DNA of 64,000 nt. Source: Thermothelomyces thermophilus ATCC 42464 (taxonomy: Eukaryota; Ascomycota; Sordariomycetes; Sordariales; Chaetomiaceae). The notes beneath the pieces are model-generated. The model was not told the DNA's origin and searched no databases. It saw only the letters and a program-made list of their open reading frames with translations. Made by a program: the position numbers and the translations under genes. Shown here piece by piece: positions 1 to 11,574 of the stretch; positions within the stretch are counted from its first letter, which is position 1; each line of letters opens with the position of its first letter. The stretch is from contig NC_016478.1 in NCBI RefSeq assembly GCF_000226095.1, positions 2,532,001-2,596,000 on the forward strand, written 5' to 3'.

Positions 1-190
1 GCTTCAGCCCTGTAAGCTTTGAGAAAGTCCAGTTGGCCCACACGCCCCGCCCCCTCTAACGCATAGGCACGGCTTGAGCGACTGGCGGTATAATACACTA
101 CAGCAACGCGACCACACGATCCTTGATTGACAACGAACCCCCTCCCCTGTGTACCAGAACCCTTCAGGAAATCACTGAAACGACGACACC

Positions 191-1333
191 ATGGCTCTCG
201 ACCCACGCGCGCTTGAAGAGAAGGTGCGCCCTCCTTTCCCCCTCATCTCCTCGGCGTTCGTTGTACCCCTCGCACAGCTACTGAACAACTTGATGCACCG
301 CAGGCCAAGAAGACGCTTCAGAGCGCAGGCGGAGGTTTCAGCTTCTTCAGCAGCAACAAGGAAGAAAAGTATCTAAATGCCGCCGATCTCTACGTCCAGG
401 CGGCCAACGCCTACCGGATGGAGAGGATGAGTACGTCGGAGCGAGCGCCCACGCGATTGCCAGAGTCGTGCTGACCCTCCCCCCCCCCCCCCCCCCGCGG
501 GAAACAGATAAGGAAGCGGGACAGTGCTTCGAGGCGGCGGCCAAGATCCACCAGGAGAAGTTGAACGAGCCGGACGACGCGGCCAACCAGATGGTCGACG
601 CCTTCAAGGTCTACCGCAAAGACTACCCCCAAGACGCCATCCGCTGCATCAAGGCGGCCATCGCCCGGTACCAGGCCAAGGGCAACTTCCGCCGGGCGGC
701 ATCCCACCTCGAAAACGCGGCCGAGCTGCTCGAGGAGACCGGTGATCGCAAGTCCGCCATGCCGTTCTACAGCGACGCGGCGCGCTTCTACGAGGAGGAT
801 GGGGCGAAAGCGTGAGTAATAATTCACTGCGCTCCTTCAAGTTTCTTTTTTCCCCCCTTCTCTTTTTCCCCGTTTACTTCATCTGGGGTTGAATTATCCA
901 TTGACGCTGTCGCGATAGTCTGGCGAACAAGAACTGGCTCAAACTGGCCGATGCTGCCGGTTTGGACGGCGACTACTTCAAGGCGGTGGAGCACTACGAA
1001 AAGGTGGCCGACTCGTCCCTCGATAACCAGCTGATGAAGTACTCGGTCAAAGACTACTGGTTCAAGGCGGGCATTTGCATCCTGGCGACCAAGGACCTCG
1101 TCAGTGCGCGCCGAAACCTAGAGAGGTACAAGGAGAAGGACCCGTCGTTTGCGACGCAGCGAGAGTGCCAGCTCCTTTCGGACTTGATCGAAGCCATCGA
1201 AGCTGGGGACCAAGAGGTATTCACCGACAAACTGTATGCATACAACCAGATGAGCCCGCTCGATAAGTGGAAGACCGAGATCCTGCTTAGGATCAAGAAC
1301 CAGATCGAAGAGGCGGACAATGAGTTTTCTTGA
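191..1333 (+). CDS. sec17: Vesicular-fusion protein Sec17 (alpha-SNAP)
   Basis: Encodes the alpha-SNAP adaptor that binds SNARE complexes and recruits the Sec18/NSF ATPase to take them apart after membrane fusion. Four exons (191-223, 304-430, 508-811, 919-1333) join in frame to 292 residues, the usual length for the family. The protein begins MALDPRALEEK and reads through the helical TPR-like hairpins typical of SNAPs (KEAGQCFEAAAKIH, DAIRCIKAAIARY, GDRKSAMPFYSDAARFYEE) to a C-terminus NQIEEADNEFS, the end that contacts Sec18. Introns have GT donors; the second is mostly a cytosine run. It is first of two genes on the same strand; no functional link with rrp12 is expected. Identification is by remembered family sequence and is firm; exon 1 (11 codons) is the least certain part. 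Confidence 0.93.
479..496 (+). repeat. Poly-C run (18 C) inside sec17 intron 2
   Basis: Eighteen consecutive cytosines lie 11 bases before the acceptor of the 77-nt second intron of sec17, acting as its pyrimidine tract. The length is prone to sequencing error and to slippage. Confidence 0.9.
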
Positions 1334-2290
1334 GTGGTACTGCCTTGATGGTGTTGGCGTTTGGGATTATAGAGCAAGTAATCGATGGCCCGGGCAAACC
1401 CAGAAAGTTACAAGACTTGAATCACTGTGTGAGAGAGAGAGATTGGCTGCTTCGAAGGCCGTTAGAAGTGTGCCTGGTTGAATACGAACGGCAGGGGCCT
1501 ACTTAAGCCGCGCGGACGACTCCCGTGTGGCCTTTACCCCGACACAAGAGGCCCGTCTGAGTACGCTACAGGGCCTACTGACAAGCTTGAATCCGTGTCC
1601 CTGGTAAAGCTACTAGGTACTCACGCCTACTGACGCGGTTACAGCACACTGCTGAAACATTGTGGTCGGCCTGCATAATGAGCAACACATGGGCGATGTC
1701 GCTGCCTACCTATGCTCCGCATCCTGCTCATATCGTCTCCGCGCTGCACCTTGTCCAGAGAGAAAGGACAGAATGATAGGGTATGGGGAAATGGTATTAT
1801 CTCCTACCTCAAATGGCAAACACCCACGGTGCGAGAAATCTACCTTGAGCATATATGTGGTGGCGGCCGTGGTCCGCTGCTAGTCCGTCGTGGAAGCTAC
1901 TCATAGCTCTGTTTCTCGGTCGACTGTTGGTCGGTCCCAGATGCTGAGTCTGTCTGTTTGCGCATTGCCCGCTGATAAACGAGCTCGATGGATGAACATC
2001 CTGTTGGTGTGTAATGCTTAAGTGTAGTGAAATGGTTCGGCACTCCCCATCCTTGTTTTATCATCTCCTGAGTACTGAGTAGATGGCTAGCAAACCATCA
2101 ACTAACCCTGAGCTTTCGCTTTTCCCGGTGCCAACCCTTATCATAATTTTTCCTTGGGGAGGTGGGGTTGACCCCGGCCGATAAGCGATAACACCCAACT
2201 TTTTGGCTCGCTCCTCTGAAATTTCTCGATCGCCAGACCCGAGAGGTGCTTCGTCTTGTATGCCAAATCTTGGGGATCCTGGCTGCCAAG
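1334..2290. other. Intergenic region, sec17 to rrp12
   Basis: No ORF here looks like a gene. It should hold the sec17 3' UTR (a short GA repeat near 1430) and the rrp12 promoter and leader. I see no RNA gene or repeat of note. Confidence 0.6.
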
Positions 2291-5200
2291 ATGGGTTCTC
2301 CTTCGCTGCAAGAGAAGCTGAACAAGATCCGGTCTCCGAATCTGCAAAACCAGAAACAGGTGGGTTTTTTTACACTGATCGTTTTGTCCCGCCATGCTTT
2401 CCCCACGTTATCCTCCCAACTATCGATTCCGGAGCTAACATTAACATGCCTTGCAGACCGCCACTGTTCTCGAGGGCGTCGAATCCGCCTTCAAGGAGCG
2501 CAATACCGAACCCACACCGACCGCTTACTTCGCAGCACTGCTCAGTCTCCTCGACAACCAAAAACTCGCACAGCCCGTCGTCTATCTCCTCGATGTCGTG
2601 ACACCATTCACGCCCGAGCCCCTCCTTCGCGCCAAGTTCACTCAGATTCTCACCATCTTGGCGCCAGTGCTGTCCCAGCCGGATGCCGATGCGCCCCTGA
2701 TCAGATCGTCGATTGGCTGCTTGGAAGGCTTGCTGCTGGCCCAGGACGCGGCAGCATGGGAGTTGAGCGCCGCTGTCGTTGGCCCCCGCCGGGCGGTGGG
2801 CGGCTTGCTCAGCTTCTCGCTTGATCCACGCCCCAAGGTGCGCAAGAGGGCACAAGAAGCGCTGAGGAAGATCCTGAAGAACCCGCCGCCGAGCCCGTCC
2901 CTCGACCACCCCGCCGCAGCCATGTGCGCCGAGACCGCTATGATGAGCCTGACCGCGCTCGCGGAGAAGGCTGCCCGGTTGAGGAAGGAGAAGAAGGTGT
3001 CCGAGGGCGTGCACGACCCGGAATTGATCCACGCACTCCAGCTGGTCAAGACCATCGCCTCGGCCAGCGGCGGGTGGCCGAGCAAAAAGATCGAGCCGCT
3101 GTGCGAGCTGCTTCTTGGCATTGCCCGGACTGGAAACGAGCACATGAGCATGGCCGTGTTCGACATCTTTGAGATGATCTTTGAGGGGATGGCGGACGAG
3201 GTCGCGTCGGCCAAGCTGCCGAGGCTCCTCGAGATCATCAAGGAGTTGCGCCCAGCACCCAACGATACCCAGCTACTCCCGCCGTGGATCGCCATCCTGT
3301 CAAGAGCCTATGACGTCTCGGCTCAAATATCGCCCGGAGAGACGTTCCAGGAGATATTGGAACCGTTTAACATGGTGGCGGGGTACCTCGAGTCTGACGC
3401 GAAGAACATCCGGATCTCTGCCTCTGAGTGCCTGGTGTCGTTCATGGCGAACTGTGTCCCGCGCCAGGTCCTGGTGGATCCTTCAGTATACGACGAGAAG
3501 GTTATTCAACAGCTGGTCAATACCGTTGAAGGCCTCCTCACCGTCAAGTACCAAGCAGCGTGGCTCGAGACGTTCAACGTCATTGGCGCCATGTTTGACG
3601 CTCTCCGTTGGAGGGCGGCACCCTACCTCCTCCCCATCACCAAAAGTATCGGTGAGATGCGCGGCAACGACGCGTTCACCGGCAAGCAGGAGGCCGATGA
3701 GGTCCTCGGGAAGGCTATCCGAGCCATGGGGCCTGAGGCGGTTTTGAGCGTTTTGCCCCTGAACCTCGCGAAGCCTGCCAAGGGTCAGCCGGGAAGGGCG
3801 TGGATGTTGCCGATTCTGCGTGACTACACGTCCAACACCAATCTTTCCCATTTCAAGAGCGAGTTTGTGCCACTGAGCGCGGCCATGTTCCAGCGAGTAC
3901 TGGACCACGGCTCCGCTGCCAAGACGATGGAGGTCAAGATTTTCGAGACGGTAGTTCAACAGATTTGGTCTATTCTCCCGGGATACTGCGATCTGCCCCT
4001 GGATCTTGTGGAGGCTTTTGACAAGGAATTCGCCGAGATGCTCACGAATCTGCTTTACGAGCAAGTCGAGTTGCGACTGGACGTTTGCCGCGCCCTCAGG
4101 GCGCTCGTGGAATCGAACCAGGCCGTTGCCTCGGCCACAGACGAAGACGATCCAATCCTCCACAACAGGGTGACCAAGGAGACGGCACAGAAGAACCTCG
4201 AGTACCTCGGAACCACATTCTCTGCTGACTTCCTGGCGGTGCTTTTCAACATCTACAGCACAACTCTGCCGCAGAAGCGGGGTCCGGTGTTGCAAACCAT
4301 CAACGCCTACCTCAGCATCATCCCCCCCGCCCGGCTCATGGAGACGTTCGATCTCGTATGTGAGAAGCTTGCTGCGGCTCTCCAAGAACCAGTTGAAAAG
4401 CCAAAGGCCCAGCAGAGCGGCGAGCAGGTGCCTTCCACGGCCCACACGCTCATGGATCTGGTTGTCACCATGTCTATCTACCTACCGAGGGAGAGCTTTG
4501 AGGCGCTGTTCAAGATTGCATCGCTCGTTGTCTTCAAGGACGACGACCCGCAGCTTCAGAAGAAGGTTTACAAGCTGATCCCGAGGCTAGCTGAATCTGA
4601 AGTCGGCAAGGCCGCCATTGAGCAGAGGCACGCGGAGATTCAGGCTCTCATCCTGTCGAGCGCTGAAAAGGTATCTGCGCCCGCCAGGCGCGAGCGCCTC
4701 GCCGCGATCGCGGCACTGATCCCCTTCCTTCCTAATACGTCTCTCCATTTCATTCCCTCCATCCTCTCCGAGGTTGTCATCAGCTGCAAGGAGCACAACG
4801 AAAAGGCCCGTACAACGGCGTTTGATCTGCTTGTTCTTATGGGCCACGCTATGGTGGCTGCTGACGGGGCAACCATCGACAACAGCAAAGTCCCGCACAT
4901 GCCCAAGGATGCGCCGATGGCGAAGGCATCTCTCGAGGAGTACTTCACCATGGTTAGCGCCGGTCTCGCAGGTAGCACACCTCACATGATTTCCGCCACC
5001 ATCACCGCCATCACTCGCGTGCTCTACGAGTTCCGGGAAACGCTCAGCAGAGACACCTTGTCGGACCTTATCCAAACCATGGACCTCTTCCTGACGTCCA
5101 ACAACCGCGAGATCGTCAAGAGCGTCCTGGGCTTCGTCAAGGTGTGCGTCATCAGCCTGCCGACCGACCTCATGCTCCCACGCCTCCCGACCCTAATTCC

Positions 5201-6167
5201 CAATGTGATGGTCTGGAGCCATGAGCATAAGGGTCACTTCCGTGCCAAGGTCAAGCACATCCTCGAGCGCATGATTCGGCGCTTCGGTGTCGACGCTGTC
5301 AACAAACACTGTCCGGAGGCTGACCGCAAGCTGATAACCAACATTCGAAAGACCAAAGAGCGCAGCAAGCGCAAGAAGGAGGCCGCCAAGGATGGTGGTG
5401 GTGACCTCGACGCCGAAGGTGCCGGCGCTGGCAGGCGCAAGAGTCGCTTCGAGAGCGAGTACGACCAGGCGCTGTACAGCAGCGACGATGAGGATGATGA
5501 GGGCAGCGAGTCGGATCACTCGGACGACTCGGATGCCGAAATGAGGGGTCGCAAGCAAAAGAAGCGCGGGGCAGCCCAGAAGCAGGGAGGCAACGCATAC
5601 ATTCTTGAGGATGAGGACGAGCCGCTGGATCTGCTTGACCGGAATGCCCTCGCCAGTATCTCGACGACCAAGCCGAGCCGGTCGAAGAAGGACGGGAAGC
5701 GGATGAAAGCCAAGACGGACCCGGATGGGAAGCTTATCCTGGGCGATGATGATGAAGCAATGGACATTGACAGCGGGCCCGCCGCTGCTGGTGATGATGA
5801 CGAGGAGGAGACTGGTGTCGGCGCGTACGTCGCTGCGCTGCGGGGTAAGGATGTGCCGCGCCGCGGCCTGCGCGGCAAGCTCAAGTGGAACCGCAGGAGA
5901 AAGAATGACGAGTCCGACGACGACGAGAGCGACGACGGCATGGATGTTGACGAAGACGCCGCGGCCAAGGCGCTCAGGGAGAAGCGCGGCGCTGGCGGGA
6001 AAGGGCGGGCCGCTGGCAGCCGTGCCGGTAGAGGGCGGGGAGTTGCAAGCCGGGTTGGTAAGGGAGGAATTGCCGCTGCTGTGGGAAGGAGGGGCTTGGG
6101 ACAGGAGAAGCGGAGGGGGCCGGCTACGTACGGGAGCCGGGTGAGCAAGAGCGGGAGCCGGAGGTGA
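2291..6167 (+). CDS. rrp12: Ribosome biogenesis HEAT-repeat protein Rrp12
   Basis: Orthologue of Rrp12, a karyopherin-like HEAT-repeat protein that helps export and mature pre-ribosomal subunits in nucleolus and nucleoplasm. Exon 1 (2291-2359) gives MGSPSLQEKLNKIRSP..., and a 97-nt intron (2360-2456) joins it to a single exon of 1,236 codons; total 1,259 residues, as in other Rrp12 proteins. The body is alpha-helical repeats including the NUC173-type region. From about residue 985 the chain becomes a charged tail with alternating acidic blocks (DDEDDEGSESDHSDDSDAE) and basic Lys/Arg/Gly stretches ending in RGRG-type motifs, as expected for a nucleolar protein. The N-terminal start is chosen because exon 1 supplies the conserved LQEKLxKIRSPxLQNQ opening. 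No neighbour is functionally related. Confidence 0.92.
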
Positions 6168-7246
6168 GGAGTCGAAGGGGGGTTGTGTTTGTGTATGTCT
6201 GTGAGGGAGGAAGTTATGTGTGGTTGAAGCCGACTGAATTCCGTCTTGTATCTCTCTTGGTGCTGGGTTGTTCGGTCAGAAAATGGTTCCTTGATGTAGG
6301 GATCGCAATTGGAATGTGGCTTATTTTTGTCAGATCGTCGCTAGGCAAGATATGGTGGTGCCTGAAGGTTCTCAAGAGGAGCATTCCAGCTCTGGGACTA
6401 ACTTGCTCTGTCAATGGACCTCTGTTCATAGCTAAAGGTACCTAGGGAAAGAGACGGCGCTCGCTCTAAATTGACATGAATCTTAAACTTCTGACCTGAC
6501 CCCAAACTATGGAGCTAAATTCAGGGGCGGAAACCGTCTGGCAAAGGTCAGTAACAAAGGAATAGTACGGTTTTCATGAAGATACTGTAATACACACGGT
6601 AGACCCACATCCCCAAACTGCTCTTATTCCAGCAAATTCTGCCTCTCTCTTTCCACCTTTCTTTTCCCCTTTCTCTTCCATGAAAGTTGATTTACCCCGG
6701 GATCGCAGATATTAGGCCCGATGCTTCAGAGGATTGGAGATTCGTCTCCAGGAATCTGTGTGTGCATTGGGTTGTATTAACCGGGCAGAAGAAAATTGGC
6801 GTCTCAAGAATTGCTACTATGCTGGTCCTTCTGGGCCTTGCGATGAGTGGGCGATCCCGTTTGGCCTCGACATTTTCAAAGTCAGCAGCAACCTGCGTTT
6901 ATTTACTCTTTTGTACCTGGATCCGTGATCGCGTGAGAGACTCGCGTTGTGCTTCGTGCTTGTGCTAGTAAGAAAAGAGAGGAGGCTCTGCTCCCGGTTC
7001 CTCTTGAGCTGGACCTCGAGAGTTCAACTTCGGACGACCCCTGCCTGTATCTGGAATCAGCGCTCCTACACGAGTGGGAGAGTTCCTTTGCCGCAGCATC
7101 GTTGGCACTGACAAGCGCACGCAGAGGGCCCCGGTAAGCAGAAGATTGAAAAGGAACGAAAAAAGTGAAAGACAAACAGTGACAGTAGCTAAGTCGCGCT
7201 TGATGGACTTCAAAAAAAAACGTGAAAAATCTCGGAGCACCAAAAA
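6168..7246. other. Intergenic region, rrp12 to tRNA-Ser
   Basis: Holds the rrp12 3' UTR and roughly 1 kb with no supported gene. Small ORFs of 60-95 codons on both strands overlap each other and have no recognisable motif. Confidence 0.55.
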
Positions 7247-7345
7247 CGTCACCTGTAGGATTCGAACCTACGCTCCCGAAGGAACTGCCTAAGCAGCTAA
7301 TTGTGAATTAGCAGGGCAGCGCGTTAACCACTCCGCCAAAGTGAC
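7247..7345 (-). tRNA. tRNA-Ser (anticodon GCT) with intron
   Basis: Read on the minus strand the sequence folds as a class II tRNA: acceptor arm GTCACTT paired with AGGTGAC plus discriminator G, D-arm with GAGTGGTTAA, anticodon stem CTGCC/GGCAG with loop CTGCTAA (anticodon GCT, decoding AGC/AGU serine), an extra arm TCC-TTCG-GGA typical of serine tRNAs, and T-arm GTAGG-TTCGAAT-CCTAC. The anticodon loop is interrupted after position 37 by about 18 nt, the canonical site for nuclear tRNA introns, so the mature RNA is about 81 nt. A run of five T directly follows the discriminator base on the minus strand and is a fitting RNA polymerase III terminator. Confidence 0.95.
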
Positions 7346-8360
7346 TTCTGATTGGGGCGGTCCTATTCCTTGCTCTACATTACCACAACCCATGGCCCAC
7401 ACTTGATTCCTCTTCATCTTTCTGTCTCCGCTGCCCCTTTGTATTCATTTATTAGTACGATGCTATTAAAGTTACGCCTGACCTTGGGCAAGTTTGTTCT
7501 GGAACGCCTGTAGTTTTCCTCTTGGGAGCTGTTTTAGGCGCATTCGGACCATAATGACCACGGCGGTGTCAATGTGGGCAGGAACGATTGGGCCAGCAGC
7601 GTTATGCACGCGCCCCACTGCCTTGTTACCGCCAGCAAAGCCCGAGGCCCTCCTTCCTGGCTGCCGAAAGTCGCGGTTGATGCTCAAACCCCAATTTATC
7701 AGACAAAATAACTCCTGCCTGACTAAAAGTTCAAACACATCTCGGCCTCCGAATGGTCACGGAGATGCGCCTCATAGCCCCAATGGTAGTCAATGCCAAC
7801 CAGCTTCATTGCTCTGTGTCAACTACCATGCTGTTCGCTTTCTTGCCACCTCTGCCACGTTGTTTTCTCCGAAGATGAGCTGTCTGAAGCGCGGTCTGGT
7901 GCCAAGATAACCGAGAATGGAAACACACTGAAGAGCCGAGGATGCGAGTCGCCTCATTCTCGGTGACAAGCGCCTGGATATCCGCTTTGCGGCCCGCATC
8001 CGGCCCGCATTGGGATCAGCATTTGCTGCTTTATTTTCGTTGCTGGCTGCCGGGACTCCCCGCTAGCTGAACATGACTGGGTCCGGCGTTGCCAGCCACG
8101 CTGCGCCCGAAGCCCTGGAGCCCACCTCCCAATTCGATGCCCAACAGCTGCTGCGTGGTGCTTCCAGAACGACCCAGTGATGGGCCGTTGACGTCGGGGA
8201 GCCGGGCTTGATATGTCTCACTACCCCACTGCTGCCACGGGACCCCGTTTGCCAAACTTAGTCGATACTCGTCCTCGCTTCTTTACGGTCGCATCTCTCA
8301 TCGTTCTTTTTTTTTTTTCCCTTCTCTCTCTACCGGCCGATTTCATGTCCCGCCAGCACC
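7346..8360. other. Intergenic region upstream of the flavin oxidase gene
   Basis: No credible gene. A 138-codon ORF at 7494-7910 lacks any recognised motif and looks accidental. The last 100 bases are pyrimidine-rich (T9-10 run near 8310) and form the leader/promoter of the next gene. Confidence 0.55.
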
Positions 8361-10040
8361 ATGCTGAACCGGGCTAACCCGTATCCTAGGAAGAAGGTGG
8401 CGGTTGTTGGCGGTGGCTGCGCTGGGATCGCGGCCTTGTGGGCGTTGAACCGTAGTCCTCATGATGTCTACCTGTACGAGGCCAATGGCCGCCTTGGCGG
8501 GCATACTCAGACGGTGGAGTTCACCAAGGGCAAGTACAAGACCCTGGTTGACACGGGTTTCATCGTCATGAACACCGAGACATACCGTACGTTGCCCGTT
8601 TGTTCGGATCTTCAACCGGTCGGCCGTGATGTGCATTGGCTAACTCCCCGAGCAGCGAACTTTCTCAGTTTTCTCAAGAGGATCGGTGTGGAGACGGAAC
8701 CGACGGAGATGAGCTTCTCTGTGTCCCGAGATCACGGATGGTTCGAGTGGGCCGGCACCAGCTTGAGTACCGTGTTCTGCCAGAGGGGTAACCTGCTCTC
8801 ACCGAGCATGTGGCGCATGCTGTTCGACGTGGTCCGCTTCAACAATTTCGCCCTGGATCTTCTGAGGGCGGACGACTCGACCGATGAGACCATTGGGGAG
8901 TACCTCGAACGCCAAGGGTATTCGAAAGCCTTCCGCGACAACTACCTCATCCCCATGGCGGCTGCTGTGTGGAGCACAAGCCCGGACAAGTGCGCGCTCG
9001 ACTTTCCGGCGGCGACACTGGTTCGTTTTCTGTGAGTGGTCACCCTGGATTTCCGGAGAATCTGGAAGCGCGCTTGGTTGTGCTGACAGAGCTCTGGCAG
9101 GTGGAACCATCATCTGCTCTCAACGGTCGCCGCGCGGCCACAGTGGCTCACCATCAGCACGGGGTCCAAGACATACATCGACAAGGTCATGAAGGGCTTC
9201 CCGTCCAACCACTTGCGGCTCAACACGACCGTGACATCGGTGACCAACGATGCTGATGGACGCGTACGGCTGCACACGGAGGGCGGAAAATCTGAGGTGT
9301 TTGACCACGTCATCCTGGCGACGCACGGCGACCAAGCGTACTCTATCATTCTCGACTCGGCGACCGAGGAGGAGAAGTCGATTCTGTGCAACTTCCGTAC
9401 GTCACAGAACGAGGCCGTGTTGCATTCGGACACGTCTTTGATGCCCAGGTCTCGGGCTGCCTGGTCGAGCTGGAACTATCTATCCAGATCGACGTGGCTA
9501 AAGGGCGAAAGCAACACGGACCAAGTATGCATAACGTACAACATGAACATCCTACAGCACATCCCTCGCGACGCTTTCGGCGACGTCCTGGTCACGCTCA
9601 ACCCGTTGCACGAACCGGATCCGAAGACGGTCCAAGGGCGGTACAGCTACCGACACCCGCTGTACACTCCGGCTGCCGTCCGGGCACAGCAGCGGCTCGA
9701 CTCGATTCAGAACAGGCGCGGTATCAGTTACGCGGGAGCATGGACGAAGTATGGGTTCCACGAAGACGGCTTCAGCAGCGGACTGCGCGTGGCGGTGGAG
9801 CACCTCGGCGCCACCATTCCGTTCGAGTTCAAGGACTCGACGTGTAGCCGCGGTGAAAGGCCGAAGCTGACGCTCTTGGACCACATCGTGAGACTGTTGA
9901 TTTCGCTGGTGCAAATGTTTTTTCTCGACATACTGGATGGGCTGGTGCATGTGGTGAACAGGTCAACAACGCGGCGGCTGGCGTTGAGGGTAAACAGTCC
10001 GCCAAGCATCAATGGGCGGTTGCATGAAAAGGAGCATTGA
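8361..10040 (+). CDS. FAD-dependent amine-oxidase-like oxidoreductase (COG2907 type)
   Basis: Three exons (8361-8586, 8656-9031, 9101-10040) give 513 residues. An N-terminal Rossmann fold shows VAVVGGGCAGIAA (about residues 13-25), the acidic ribose-binding strand VYLYEANGRLGGHTQ, and later the conserved segments VDTGFIVMN, MSFSVSRDHGWFEWAG, YLIPMAAAVWSTSP and a late FAD-contact region ISYAGAWTKYGFHEDGFSSGL. This is the NAD/FAD-binding flavin oxidoreductase family found in bacteria beside cyclopropane-fatty-acid synthase genes and widespread in fungi. Substrate is unknown; a role in lipid or unusual fatty-acid oxidation is only an inference from bacterial gene context. Intron 1 is 69 nt, in phase and stop-free, but removing it restores the conserved join TETYPNFLSFLKR. 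The C-terminal tail after about residue 460 is less conserved and hydrophobic in part. Confidence 0.85.
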
Positions 10041-10381
10041 TTTTTTTCCCCATTTTCTTCTCTCTTTTTTTTTGCCCTTTTTTTTTTTTTCTTCGGAGCG
10101 GGTTGGATTGCATACCGTATCTCAGGCACGATCTCGCGAATTGAGATGCACCGTTCTACAACGGAACTCGATTGGCTGTTCCTCTTTTGGCAATCTTGTT
10201 GTAAGTGGCCTGCTGTGCACCACACTGGAAAACCCAAGCACTGCAGGGCCCCACTAAGCAGCCGGCAGCACCCGCTCGCCAAGAAGCTTCGCGTTCCCCT
10301 CCCGCTGCCGTTCGCGGGTCGGATGATCCATTCCCGACCAGACCGAACACGAGCCTCCGGCAACCCGCAACCTCCGATACC
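10041..10381. other. Intergenic region before cox11
   Basis: Contains T-rich 3'-flanking sequence of the flavin gene (T runs at about 10042-10092) and the short cox11 promoter. No gene seen. Confidence 0.6.
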
Positions 10382-11574
10382 ATGAGCTCAATACCGCGCT
10401 TTGCGCAGCGCGTAGCCGCTGAAGCGTCCTCCAGCTGGCACTGCCTCTTCTGCCGGCGCGCCGGCGCTCAATGGCAGCAGCCGGCTGCTGCTTCGAACTC
10501 TGCGAGAGCGACAACAACAAGCAGGTCGTGGTCGTCGTCCGGATCCAAGCGGCTCTTCTCGGAGAGCTTCCCTAGGCGGCAACAGCAGCAACAACAACAA
10601 CAACAGCAACAGCATGGGGCAAAACCGGGGGGGACGGCGCCGGGGATGGACGAGATGAGCGAGGAGTACAAGAGGCGGAACCGATCGACTGCGTAGGGCT
10701 TCCTTGTTTTCTTGTCCTTTTCGGATCGGGTCGGTATCTGCATGGGGGGAGGGGGAAATGGTCTGGTAGTTTGCTGCGGGCTGCGATGGCCGGGTGTTGA
10801 CTGGTATGCTTTGCATTGCAGGTATTACACGATCAGCATCATCCTGGGGACGGTCGCTCTCTCCTATGGCTCGGTGCCCATGTACAAGATGGTATGTCCC
10901 ATTTCCCTCCCCAAAATCCCCTTAACTAACCCGACGCACCTCGTCCTTCTCCGGTCCTTAGATCTGCCAAACAACCGGTTGGGGTGGCCAGCCGGTCCGC
11001 GCGCACGGTACCGCCACCTCGGAGACGTCGCCCGAAGAGCTGGCCTCGCGCCTCGAGCCCGTCAAGGACGCGCGGCGCATCCGCGTGACCTTCTCGTCGT
11101 CCGTGTCGGACGTGCTGCCCTGGAAGTTCACGCCGCAGCAGCGCGAGGTGCGCGTCCTGCCCGGCGAGACCGCGCTCGCCTTCTACACGGCCACCAACCT
11201 GTCCGACAAGGACATCGTCGGCGTCGCCACCTACTCGGTCACGCCCGCCCAGACGGCCCCCTACTTCAGCAAGATCCAGTGCTTCTGCTTCGAGGAGCAG
11301 CGCCTCGCCGCCGGCGAGACCGTCGACATGCCCGTCTTCTTCTACCTCGACCCGGACCTGCTCAAGGACGTCAACATGCGCAACGTCCACACCGTCACGC
11401 TCAACTACACCTTCTTTAGTAAGTCGCGCACTTCCTCCCCTCCCCCTCCCCCCGCGGACACGTTTCAGCCCAAGTCGTCGTGTATCTGGCGGAGAGTGGG
11501 ACCAGGAACGCTGACTGCGAGCAGAGGCGAGGTATGACGAGAACGGCCGGTTCCAGGGGCCGCCGGGATTCTGA
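10382..11574 (+). CDS. cox11: Cytochrome c oxidase assembly protein Cox11
   Basis: Copper chaperone of the mitochondrial inner membrane that builds the CuB centre of Cox1. Four exons (10382-10692, 10822-10891, 10962-11418, 11525-11574) give 295 residues. The N-terminus is a Ser/Arg/Ala-rich mitochondrial presequence containing a polyglutamine tract (10578-10612). One membrane segment (YYTISIILGTVALSYGSVP, about 105-125) precedes the conserved MICQTTGWGGQP and the intermembrane-space immunoglobulin-like domain with the copper-binding motif KIQCFCFEEQ (about 234) and VFFYLDPD. The last exon encodes just KARYDENGRFQGPPGF, matching the family's tail. It is convergent with gep3, 356 bp away, another mitochondrial gene. 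Identification is firm; the start is the only ATG giving the presequence. Confidence 0.94.
10578..10613 (+). repeat. CAG/CAA repeat coding for polyglutamine in Cox11
   Basis: Eleven consecutive glutamine codons (mixed CAG and CAA) sit between the presequence and the membrane segment of Cox11. Mixed codons suggest the tract is fairly stable. Confidence 0.9.

Noticed and set aside
7494-7910. 138-codon plus-strand ORF between the tRNA and the flavin gene
   Set aside because: No motif, no splice partner, and composition unlike neighbouring coding DNA.
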